This document shows, piece by piece, positions 57,306 to 64,000 of a stretch of 64,000 nt of DNA (within the stretch, counting starts at the first letter, position 1; every line of letters starts with the position of its first letter). The notes beneath the pieces are model-generated. The model did no database searches and was not told where the DNA came from. It worked only from the letters and a program-made list of their open reading frames with translations. A program made the position numbers and the translations under genes. Origin of the DNA: Enterobacter pseudoroggenkampii (GTDB lineage: Bacteria > Pseudomonadota > Gammaproteobacteria > Enterobacterales > Enterobacteriaceae); assembly GCF_026420145.1 (NCBI RefSeq), contig NZ_JAPMLV010000005.1, positions 1 to 64,000 of the forward strand. The letters are read 5' to 3'.

Positions 57306-57616
57306 GATTTGTTCGCTCTACAGAATCGCCAAGATTTATAAGCAAGTACAGGCGGTTGTATAAAAATTGCAACCACTGCGCCACAAGAAAGGCCAATAGC
57401 ACCAGAGAAAACACTCTGCTCAGATGCGAACATCACAAGAAAAATGAATACAGCAAGGCAACCGGATACAACCCACACGGCAAGAATAAATCGCCTGGCC
57501 AGGTCCCTGATTGCATTCCCCAACGTTCCACCATAGCTTTCAACGTTGTTCTTTATCTTCTTCAAATCCGATGGTGTAAAGCCAGAACCCAACAAAGCCT
57601 CATCAGTAACATCCAT
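57302..57616 (-). CDS. Small two-TM membrane protein, possible immunity protein
   Basis: 104 aa from the ATG at 57616, which has GGAGAGGA upstream; the frame extends 12 codons further but without a ribosome site. A soluble N-terminus (TDEALLGSGFTPSDLKKI) precedes two hydrophobic segments (about 43-64 and 70-92). It converges on the DUF4225-type gene with a 4-base overlap of stops. Small membrane proteins paired with membrane-active toxins are often immunity proteins; here that is only inferred from topology and context. Confidence 0.6.
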   Translation of the reverse strand: MDVTDEALLGSGFTPSDLKKIKNNVESYGGTLGNAIRDLARRFILAVWVVSGCLAVFIFLVMFASEQSVFSGAIGLSCGAVVAIFIQPPVLAYKSWRFCRANKS

Positions 57617-58212
57617 ATTGTCCTCTCCGCATTTCTTAACTGGCAATGGCACACATAATCATAGTGATGAACTTTACAGTAATCCACATGATGTTTGTGC
57701 AATGTATCAGATTTCAGACAATAGAAGCCATAAAGCCCCGTTAGTGGTACAAGCAACAAGCGGAGCATAGCGACTGCATCAGGCCAACCTGGTTGGTTTC
57801 GCTTTGCGAAAGTCACCAGTGACCAAATCAGATTGTCAGAGGGATCACACCTTATCAGGGTGCTCGTGTACCTTTCGGAGAGTGAGCGAAGCGCTGGCAG
57901 GGCCTGCATATCGTGTGCAGGTACGTTTACCACTATACACCTGTTTACGCAGCCACAAGGCCGCACATCGGGCTTAAATGCGTATGATCAATCTGTTCGG
58001 GAGTTATGCCAGGTATGCGGCTTTTTGTTCGTTGTTTTGCTGTCGCGGTAAGAACTTGGAACCACCGCCAGCGTGATGATATGCTCCCTTGTACCACAGA
58101 CCAATCACGCGACAGGTGCGGGTGTAGAACAATGGGTAGTTTAAGTTGTACCTGCTAAAGCGGGGCAACGTAACTAACTGCTAAATCATAACTTATTGAT
58201 TTATCAGGAGAT
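57617..58212. other. Non-coding-looking island end next to glyU
   Basis: About 600 bp without an intact gene I can recognise. It has several small palindromes: TTTCGC-TTT-GCGAAA and GTCAC-CA-GTGAC near 57800-57823, and CCTGCA/TGCAGG at 57903-57921. A plus-strand frame ending CRGKNLEPPPA is interrupted by stops and looks like a degraded satellite/prophage reading frame. No copy of the tRNA-Gly 3' end was seen at the other side of the island. Confidence 0.45.
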
Positions 58213-58286
58213 TGGAGCGGGCGAAGGGAATCGAACCCTCGTATAGAGCTTGGGAAGCTCTCGTTCTACCATTGAACTACGCCCGC
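58213..58286 (-). tRNA. glyU: tRNA-Gly (CCC)
   Basis: A 74-nt cloverleaf on the minus strand: GCGGGCG acceptor stem, TAGTTCAATGGTAGA D-arm, anticodon loop CTTCCCAAG with CCC, GGGTTCGATTCCC T-arm and encoded CCA. It matches E. coli glyU. Its 3' end faces the island, the usual orientation for integration at a tRNA. Confidence 0.97.
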
Positions 58287-58366
58287 TTTGAGGTGCGTAA
58301 GGCATTATAGACCTTACGCACCTTCATACAAGCCTCTTCACAACTAACCGGCGATAAAATAATCAC

Positions 58367-59110
58367 TTAGCACTTCGGTTTGCTGCCGGGCGCAGGAAGA
58401 TAACGCTGCGGATCGATGGCCGTCGCCTTATAGCGAATCTGGAAATGCAGCTTCACCGAATCCGTACCGGTACTGCCCATGGTGGCAATCTTCTGCCCGG
58501 CTTTGACGTTCTGCCCGTTATTGACCAGCATCGTGTCGTTGTGCGCATAGGCCGTGATGTAGTCTTCCCCATGCTTAATCATGATCAGGTTACCGTAGCC
58601 GCGCAGCTGGTTACCGACATAAACCACCTTCCCGGCTCCGGAGGCATAAACCGGCGTACCGCGCGCAGCGGCGATATCAATACCCTTGTTACCACCTTCA
58701 GAGAGTGAGTAAGGGGCAACCACTTTACCGCTGGCAGGCCAAATCCAGCAGCGCTGTCCAACCGGCGGCCATGACGATTGCGGCACCTGATAGGACGGCG
58801 TCACTTTGGCGGTTTTGCCTTTCGAAGAGGACTTTTTACCCGAGGACGTTCCGCCGCTCACCTTCAGCTGCTGCCCCACCTCGATGGTGTAGGGCGGCGA
58901 GAGGTTATTCAGCCGCGCCAGATCCTTCACGCTGCTCCCCGTTGCGCGCGAAATCCGGTACAGGGTGTCCCCGCGTTTGACGGTGTAGACCGAACCGGAA
59001 TAGCTTCCCGTATCCGAAGATTTGCTCCCTGAACAGCCCGCCAGGAATAGCGTCAACGTCAGGCAAAAAACAGCGGTAATGGGATTTTTCGTCAGGCTTC
59101 CTGCAAACAA
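58367..59110 (-). CDS. actS: ActS (YgeR), LysM/LytM lipoprotein, amidase activator
   Basis: 247 aa (E. coli YgeR 251). Lipoprotein signal with lipobox LAGC (Cys26), LysM domain (about 41-86, YTVKRGDTLYRISRATG), a Ser/Lys-rich linker and a C-terminal M23/LytM domain. The LytM lacks the full zinc set (ending HFQIRYK), as in the activator class EnvC/NlpD/ActS. E. coli ActS activates AmiC, and to lesser extent AmiA/B. The start is TTG: a stop is in frame upstream, no ATG intervenes, and GAGGAT lies about 6 bases before it. Confidence 0.93.
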   Translation of the reverse strand: MFAGSLTKNPITAVFCLTLTLFLAGCSGSKSSDTGSYSGSVYTVKRGDTLYRISRATGSSVKDLARLNNLSPPYTIEVGQQLKVSGGTSSGKKSSSKGKTAKVTPSYQVPQSSWPPVGQRCWIWPASGKVVAPYSLSEGGNKGIDIAAARGTPVYASGAGKVVYVGNQLRGYGNLIMIKHGEDYITAYAHNDTMLVNNGQNVKAGQKIATMGSTGTDSVKLHFQIRYKATAIDPQRYLPAPGSKPKC

Positions 59111-59273
59111 AACAGATCCTCGGTCAGCGTGAATGGCGCCCTATGATAACAGCCAAAACGAACAGGGGTCATGCCCTTTTCCGCTCTACGAGCCAAACCG
59201 TTCGTATAAGAATGCAGTATAATGCTTCGGCTGATGGTGCTGAACCACTCGGCATTTTGGCACTGGAGCATCA

Positions 59274-59816
59274 ATGAGTATTCAAGAACACGTTATTTTG
59301 GTAAACGACCAGGGAATGGTGATTGGCACTCAGGAAAAATATGCCGCGCACACGTTACATACCCCGCTGCATCTGGCTTTCTCTTCCTGGCTTTTTAACG
59401 CAAAAGGCGAATGTCTGATCACCCGGCGCGCCTTAAGCAAAAAAGCCTGGCCCGGCGTCTGGACCAACTCCGTCTGCGGCCACCCACAGTCCGGCGAAGA
59501 GACGATACAGGCGATAATCCGCCGCTGCCGCTTTGAAGTGGGCGCGGAACTGACCGATATCACCGCCGTCGCCCCTGAATTTCGCTATCGGGAAACCGAC
59601 CCGTCCGGGATCGTGGAAAACGAAATTTGCCCGGTATTCGCCGCCCGCATCACCAATGACGTGACGATAAACGAAGATGAAGTGATGGACTATCAGTGGG
59701 TTGAGCTGGACGCGCTATTCCGCGCGCTGGACGCGACGCCCTGGGCCTTTAGCCCGTGGATGGTCATGGAAGCGACGACCGCCCGCGAAAAACTCAAAGC
59801 CTTCGCGGCGCAATAA
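59274..59816 (+). CDS. idi: Isopentenyl-diphosphate delta-isomerase Idi
   Basis: Type I IPP isomerase (Nudix fold), interconverting IPP and DMAPP in isoprenoid synthesis. 180 aa (E. coli 182). Catalytic Cys68 in TNSVCGHP and Glu in [22 protein letters not shown] binds diphosphate. Divergent from actS and ends in a terminator shared with lysS. Confidence 0.97.
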   Translation: MSIQEHVILVNDQGMVIGTQEKYAAHTLHTPLHLAFSSWLFNAKGECLITRRALSKKAWPGVWTNSVCGHPQSGEETIQAIIRRCRFEVGAELTDITAVAPEFRYRETDPSGIVENEICPVFAARITNDVTINEDEVMDYQWVELDALFRALDATPWAFSPWMVMEATTAREKLKAFAAQ

Positions 59817-59840
59817 AAAAGCCCCTTTCGGGGCTTTTTT
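59815..59840. terminator. Bidirectional terminator between idi and lysS
   Basis: AAAAAAGCCCC-TTTC-GGGGCTTTTTT: perfect GC stem with A and T runs on both sides. Confidence 0.95.
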
Positions 59841-59854
59841 TACATCTTAATGTC

Positions 59855-61372
59855 TTATTTCACCGGGCGCATCGCCGGGAACAGGATCACGTCGCGGATG
59901 GTGTGGCTGTTAGTGAACAGCATTACCATACGGTCGATACCAATCCCCAGACCCGCCGTTGGTGGCAGACCGTGCTCCAGCGCGGTCACGTAGTCTTCGT
60001 CGAAGAACATCGCTTCGTCGTCGCCTGCCGCTTTCGCGTCAACCTGATCCTGGAAGCGCTGAGCCTGGTCTTCCGCATCGTTCAGCTCGCTAAAGCCGTT
60101 GCCGATCTCACGGCCGCCGATGAAGAATTCGAAGCGGTCAGTGATCTCCGGGTTCTGGTCATTACGACGTGCCAGCGGAGAGACTTCAGCCGGGTATTCG
60201 GTGATGAAGGTCGGCTGAATCAGGTGCGCTTCGGCCACTTCTTCGAAGATCTCGGTCACGATACGGCCCAGACCCCAGCTCTTCTCAACCTTGATACCGA
60301 TGCTGTCGGCGATCGCTTTCGCAGAATCGAAGTTATCCAGATCCGCCATGTTGGTTTCAGGACGGTATTTCTTGATCGCTTCGCGCATGGTCAGTTTTTC
60401 GAAAGGCTTACCGAAGTCGAAGACTTCTTCACCGTAAGGCACTTCGGTGGTGCCCAGAATGTCCTGCGCCAGGGTGCGGAACAGGGATTCGGTCAGCTCG
60501 ATCAGATCTTTGTAATCCGCATACGCCATATAGAGTTCCATCATGGTGAACTCTGGGTTATGACGAACGGAGATACCTTCGTTACGGAAGTTACGGTTGA
60601 TTTCGAACACGCGGTCAAAACCACCAACCACCAGACGCTTCAGGTACAGTTCCGGCGCGATACGCAGGTACATGTCCAGGTCCAGGGCGTTGTGATGGGT
60701 GATGAACGGACGCGCAGACGCGCCGCCAGGGATCACCTGCATCATCGGGGTTTCCACTTCCATAAAGTCGCGGTTCACCATGAACTGGCGGATACCGGCC
60801 ATGATCTGGGAGCGAATTTTGAAGGTCTTGCGGGATTCATCGTTAGAGATGAGATCCAGGTAACGCTGACGATAGCGCGCTTCCTGATCCTGCAGGCCGT
60901 GGAATTTGTCCGGCAGCGGGCGCAGAGCTTTGGTCAGCAGACGCAGTTCGGTGCAGTGAATGGACAGCTCGCCGGTCTTGGTTTTGAACAGCTTACCTTT
61001 CGCGCCCAGGATATCGCCCAGGTCCCATTTCTTGAACTGCTCGTTGTAGATGCCTTCCGGCAGGTCGTCACGAGAAACGTACAGCTGAATGCGGCCACCC
61101 ACGTCCTGCAGCGTCACGAAAGAGGCTTTACCCATAATGCGGCGGGTCATCATACGGCCAGCAACGGACACTTCAACGTTCAGCGCTTCCAGCTCTTCGT
61201 TTTCTTTGCCGTCGAAGTCAGCGTGCAGTTGGTCTGAGGTATGGTCACGACGAAAATCGTTCGGGAACGGCACGCCCTGCTCGCGCAGCGCTGCCAGCTT
61301 CTCGCGGCGGGTTTTCAGTTCGTTGTTAAGATCGACTACCGCGTCAGCGCCCTGTGCTTGTTGTTCAGACAT
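59855..61372 (-). CDS. lysS: Lysine-tRNA ligase (class II) LysS
   Basis: 505 aa, as in E. coli. N-terminal OB-fold anticodon-binding domain (about 60-150, [17 protein letters not shown]). Class II catalytic core with motif 1 ([10 protein letters not shown]), motif 2 ([18 protein letters not shown]) and motif 3 ([13 protein letters not shown]). Only 9 bp after prfB, the classic prfB-lysS operon. The E. coli paralogue lysU is not in this window. Confidence 0.98.
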   Translation of the reverse strand: MSEQQAQGADAVVDLNNELKTRREKLAALREQGVPFPNDFRRDHTSDQLHADFDGKENEELEALNVEVSVAGRMMTRRIMGKASFVTLQDVGGRIQLYVSRDDLPEGIYNEQFKKWDLGDILGAKGKLFKTKTGELSIHCTELRLLTKALRPLPDKFHGLQDQEARYRQRYLDLISNDESRKTFKIRSQIMAGIRQFMVNRDFMEVETPMMQVIPGGASARPFITHHNALDLDMYLRIAPELYLKRLVVGGFDRVFEINRNFRNEGISVRHNPEFTMMELYMAYADYKDLIELTESLFRTLAQDILGTTEVPYGEEVFDFGKPFEKLTMREAIKKYRPETNMADLDNFDSAKAIADSIGIKVEKSWGLGRIVTEIFEEVAEAHLIQPTFITEYPAEVSPLARRNDQNPEITDRFEFFIGGREIGNGFSELNDAEDQAQRFQDQVDAKAAGDDEAMFFDEDYVTALEHGLPPTAGLGIGIDRMVMLFTNSHTIRDVILFPAMRPVK

Positions 61373-61381
61373 GTTGGTTCC

Positions 61382-62480
61382 TCATAACCCTGCTTTCAAA
61401 CTTGCTTCGATAAATTGGTCCAGGCTGCCGTCCAGCACCGCCTGCGTGTTGCGGGTTTCAACCCCGGTACGCAGGTCTTTGATGCGGGAGTCATCTAGGA
61501 CGTAAGAACGGATCTGGCTGCCCCAGCCGATGTCGGACTTGTTGTCTTCCATCGCCTGTTTCTCAGCATTTTTCTTCTGCATCTCCAGCTCATAAAGCTT
61601 CGCTTTCATCTGCTTCATGGCCTGGTCTTTGTTCTTATGCTGGGAACGGTCGTTCTGGCATTGCGTGACCAGCCCGGTTGGAATGTGGGTAATACGCACC
61701 GCCGATTCCGTACGGTTAACGTGCTGGCCGCCCGCGCCGGATGCGCGATAAACGTCGATACGCAGGTCCGCCGGGTTAATTTCGATATCGATATCTTCGT
61801 CAACTTCCGGGTAAACGAACGCGGAGCTGAAGGAGGTATGACGACGGCCGCCGGAGTCGAACGGGCTCTTACGCACCAGGCGGTGAACGCCGGTTTCAGT
61901 ACGCAGCCAGCCGTAGGCGTAGTCACCGATGATCTTGATGGTGACGGATTTAATACCGGCCACTTCACCTTCAGACTCTTCGATAATTTCAGTTTTGAAG
62001 CCGCGCGCTTCTGCCCAACGCAGGTACATGCGCGTCAGCATGCTGGCCCAGTCCTGCGCTTCAGTACCGCCAGAACCTGCCTGAATATCAAGATAGCAGT
62101 CAGCGCTGTCGTATTCGCCGGAGAACATGCGACGGAATTCAAGCTGCGCCAGCTTCTCTTCCAGCACGTCGAGTTCTGCCACGGCTTCGTTAAAGGTTTC
62201 TTCGTCGTCGGCTTCGACGGCCAGCTCCAGCAAACCGGAAACATCTTCCAGCCCCTGGGCCATTTGATCCAGCGTATCTACGATAGCTTCGAGAGAGGAA
62301 CGCTCTTTACCCAGCGCCTGTGCGCGTTCAGGTTCGTTCCAGACGTCCGGCTGTTCCAGCTCGGCGTTTACTTCTTCAAGACGCTCTTTCTTGGCATCGT
62401 AGTCAAAGATACCCCCTAAGAACGTCAGAGCGCTCCGTGAGGTCCTGAATACGGTTTTTTACCGGATTAATTTCAAACAT
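61382..62480 (-). CDS. prfB: Peptide chain release factor 2, programmed +1 frameshift
   Basis: RF2 reads UAA and UGA stops. ATG at 62480 opens 25 codons, then an in-frame TGA at 62405-62403. Around it is the canonical signal: AGGGGG, then TATCTTTGAC, with slippage on CTT. After +1 shift the frame runs to 61382, giving 365 aa, as in E. coli. SPF stop-recognition motif (KSPFDSGG) and GGQ catalytic motif are intact. The residue before SGAGGQ is Ala, the fully active form; E. coli K-12 has Thr there. RF2 autoregulates by efficient UGA termination when abundant. Confidence 0.98.
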
Positions 62481-62570
62481 GGTCTGTTTTCTTTTATGGA
62501 CTTGTCAAAATGCGGTGATAAGAGCGGGATTGTACCGAATCCACGCCCTTTTTTATAGAGATTACTGCCG

Positions 62571-64000
62571 CTAAATTGGCCAGATATTGTCGATGATGAT
62601 CTGAAGGGTGCGGTTACCGCGAAACTCGTTGATGTCCAGTTTGTACGCCAGCTCGACCTCGCGTACGCCGTTGTCCGGCCATACCGCCGTATCAACGTTA
62701 AAGGCAATGCCGTCCAGCAGCGGGCCGCCGCCCACGGGCTCGACCATCACTTTTAGATGACGTTCGCCGACGATACGCTGTTGCAGCAGGCGGAAACGGC
62801 CGTCGAACAGCGGCTCCGGGAACATCTGCCCCCATGGACCGGCACCGCGGAGCATTTGCGCCACGTCCATCGTCATCTCAAGCGGTGAAAGCTCACCATC
62901 GGACACCACTTCCCCCTGCAACAGGGCCGGGTCGATCCAGTCGGTGACCAGTTCACCAAACAGCCGCTGGAACTCGTCGAATTTCGCCTCTTCCAGCGAC
63001 AGGCCCGCCGCCATTGCATGGCCGCCAAACTTGAGCATCAGGCCCGGGTACAGCGTATCGAGGCGCTCCAGGGCATCACGCATGTGCAGACCCTGGATTG
63101 AGCGGCCAGAGCCTTTGAGCGTGCCGTCGCCCGCGGGGGCGAACGCGATCACCGGACGGTGGAAACGCTCTTTAATGCGCGACGCCAGAATACCGACCAC
63201 GCCCTGATGCCACTCTGGATGGTACATCGCCAGGCCGCCCGGCAGCGTATCGCCGCTGCGCTCAAGTTTTTCGCACAGGGTCAGCGCCTCGGCCTGCATC
63301 CCCTGCTCAATCTCTTTGCGGGTCTGGTTCAGGGCGTCCAGCTCGTTGGCCAGCACGCGCGCTTCACCGATGTTGTCGCACAGCAGCAGCGCCACGCCGA
63401 CGGACATATCGTCCAGCCTTCCGGCCGCGTTCAGACGCGGCCCGAGGGCAAAGCCCAAATCGCTTGCCGCCAGCTTGAGCGGATCGCGGTTGGCAATCTC
63501 CAGCAGCGCCTTGATCCCCGGACGGCACTTGCCTGCCCGGATGCGGCTTAAGCCCTGCCAGGTCAAAATGCGGTTATTGGTATCGAGCGGCACCACGTCC
63601 GCGACGGTACCCAGCGCCACCAGATCGAGATATTCGGCCAGGTTCGGTACGGCAATACCGCGGGAGTCGAACCAGCCCTTATCGCGTAACAGGGTACGTA
63701 ACGCCAGCATCAGATAAAACGCCACGCCCACGCCTGCGAGGGATTTCGACGGGAAATCGCAGTCGCGCAGGTTGGGATTAATAATCGCTTCCGCATCCGG
63801 CAGCGTTTCGCCCGGCAGATGGTGATCGGTGACCAGCACCGGGATCCCCAAAGCGTGAGCATGATCGACGCCCGCATGGGAAGAGATCCCGTTATCGACG
63901 GTCATGATCATCTGTGCACCGCGGGCGTGGGCCTGATCGACCACTTCCGGGCTGAGGCCATAGCCGTCTTCAAAACGGTTCGGCACCAGATACGTGACGT
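62571..64000 (-). CDS. recJ: Single-stranded-DNA-specific exonuclease RecJ (partial)
   Basis: 5'-3' ssDNA exonuclease of RecF recombination and mismatch repair. The frame is open through the right window edge (VTYLVPNRFEDGYG), so about 100 N-terminal residues of the 577-aa family protein are outside. DHH-family metal motifs TVDNGISSH and VTDHHLPG are visible; the DHHA1 region has FGGHAMAAGLSL. ASDLGFALGPRLNAAGRLDDM is typical. Follows prfB upstream by 90 bp. Confidence 0.97.
   Translation of the reverse strand, partial: VTYLVPNRFEDGYGLSPEVVDQAHARGAQMIMTVDNGISSHAGVDHAHALGIPVLVTDHHLPGETLPDAEAIINPNLRDCDFPSKSLAGVGVAFYLMLALRTLLRDKGWFDSRGIAVPNLAEYLDLVALGTVADVVPLDTNNRILTWQGLSRIRAGKCRPGIKALLEIANRDPLKLAASDLGFALGPRLNAAGRLDDMSVGVALLLCDNIGEARVLANELDALNQTRKEIEQGMQAEALTLCEKLERSGDTLPGGLAMYHPEWHQGVVGILASRIKERFHRPVIAFAPAGDGTLKGSGRSIQGLHMRDALERLDTLYPGLMLKFGGHAMAAGLSLEEAKFDEFQRLFGELVTDWIDPALLQGEVVSDGELSPLEMTMDVAQMLRGAGPWGQMFPEPLFDGRFRLLQQRIVGERHLKVMVEPVGGGPLLDGIAFNVDTAVWPDNGVREVELAYKLDINEFRGNRTLQIIIDNIWPI

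Noticed and set aside
57562..57966. 134-codon minus-strand frame near glyU
   Set aside because: Its C-terminal part is the out-of-frame start of the small membrane protein gene; no convincing start or domain.
58213..58286. Duplicate tRNA-Gly 3' end (att repeat) at the far end of the island
   Set aside because: I looked for the terminal tRNA sequence around 52740-53300 and did not see it, so integration at glyU is not proven.
59756..61237. 493-codon open frame opposite lysS
   Set aside because: Antisense shadow of lysS (rich in Phe, His and Arg), overlapping idi; no domain or ribosome site.
61382..62263. prfB as a 293-aa gene starting at 62263
   Set aside because: This Met is internal. The true start is 62480 with a +1 frameshift at TGA codon 26.

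Overview
The window is a chromosomal segment of an enteric bacterium (Enterobacteriaceae). Gene content and order follow the E. coli 61-65 min region, but several genes absent from that E. coli stretch are inserted. Protein divergence and high GC suggest Enterobacter or a close relative such as Leclercia or Lelliottia; the genus is an inference.

Layout. 1-21.3 kb: a tRNA-fMet gene, amiC, argA with its ARG boxes, the recD-recB-ptrA-recC block, a minor-pseudopilin cluster (ppdC-ygdB-ppdB-ppdA), thyA-lgt and ptsP-rppH. 21.3-22.0 kb: an intergenic region rich in DnaA boxes at the position of the DnaA-reactivating locus DARS2. 22.0-28 kb: mutH, ygdR, tas, aas-lplT and the small RNA OmrA (only one copy; OmrB is not seen). 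28-34.3 kb: galR, a GNAT acetyltransferase, an extra LacI-type regulator, the lysA/lysR pair and a flavodoxin/HxlR divergent pair. 34.3-44.1 kb: ygeA, a FepE-type chain-length regulator, araE with an araBAD-like promoter, kduI-kduD with KdgR-like palindromes, yqeF, a LysR/PACE-efflux pair and yqeG.

44.1-58.2 kb lies between yqeG and tRNA-Gly(CCC) (glyU), the junction that holds the ETT2 type III secretion island in E. coli. Here it holds a different cargo: an Lrp/LysE pair, yjdI-yjdJ, an ERIC element with an internal insertion, a CitA/CitB-like two-component system followed by an AfuABC/FbpABC-type ABC transporter, and then a mosaic island. The island has a decayed tyrosine-recombinase gene, an AT-rich two-gene ATPase + DUF4435/TOPRIM operon that matches the anti-phage PARIS system (AriA-AriB), a truncated transposase, and a putative DUF4225 protein with a small convergent two-TM membrane protein. 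58.2-64 kb returns to the conserved backbone: glyU, actS (ygeR), idi, lysS, prfB with its programmed +1 frameshift, and recJ running off the right edge.

Functional links. AmiC at the left end and its likely activator ActS at the right end are in the same window. RecBCD and PARIS are both phage-facing functions. The araE, kduID and galR genes carry visible carbon-source operators. Several regulator/effector pairs are divergent (lysR-lysA, HxlR-flavodoxin, LysR-PACE, Lrp-LysE), which is how such regulators usually control a neighbour.
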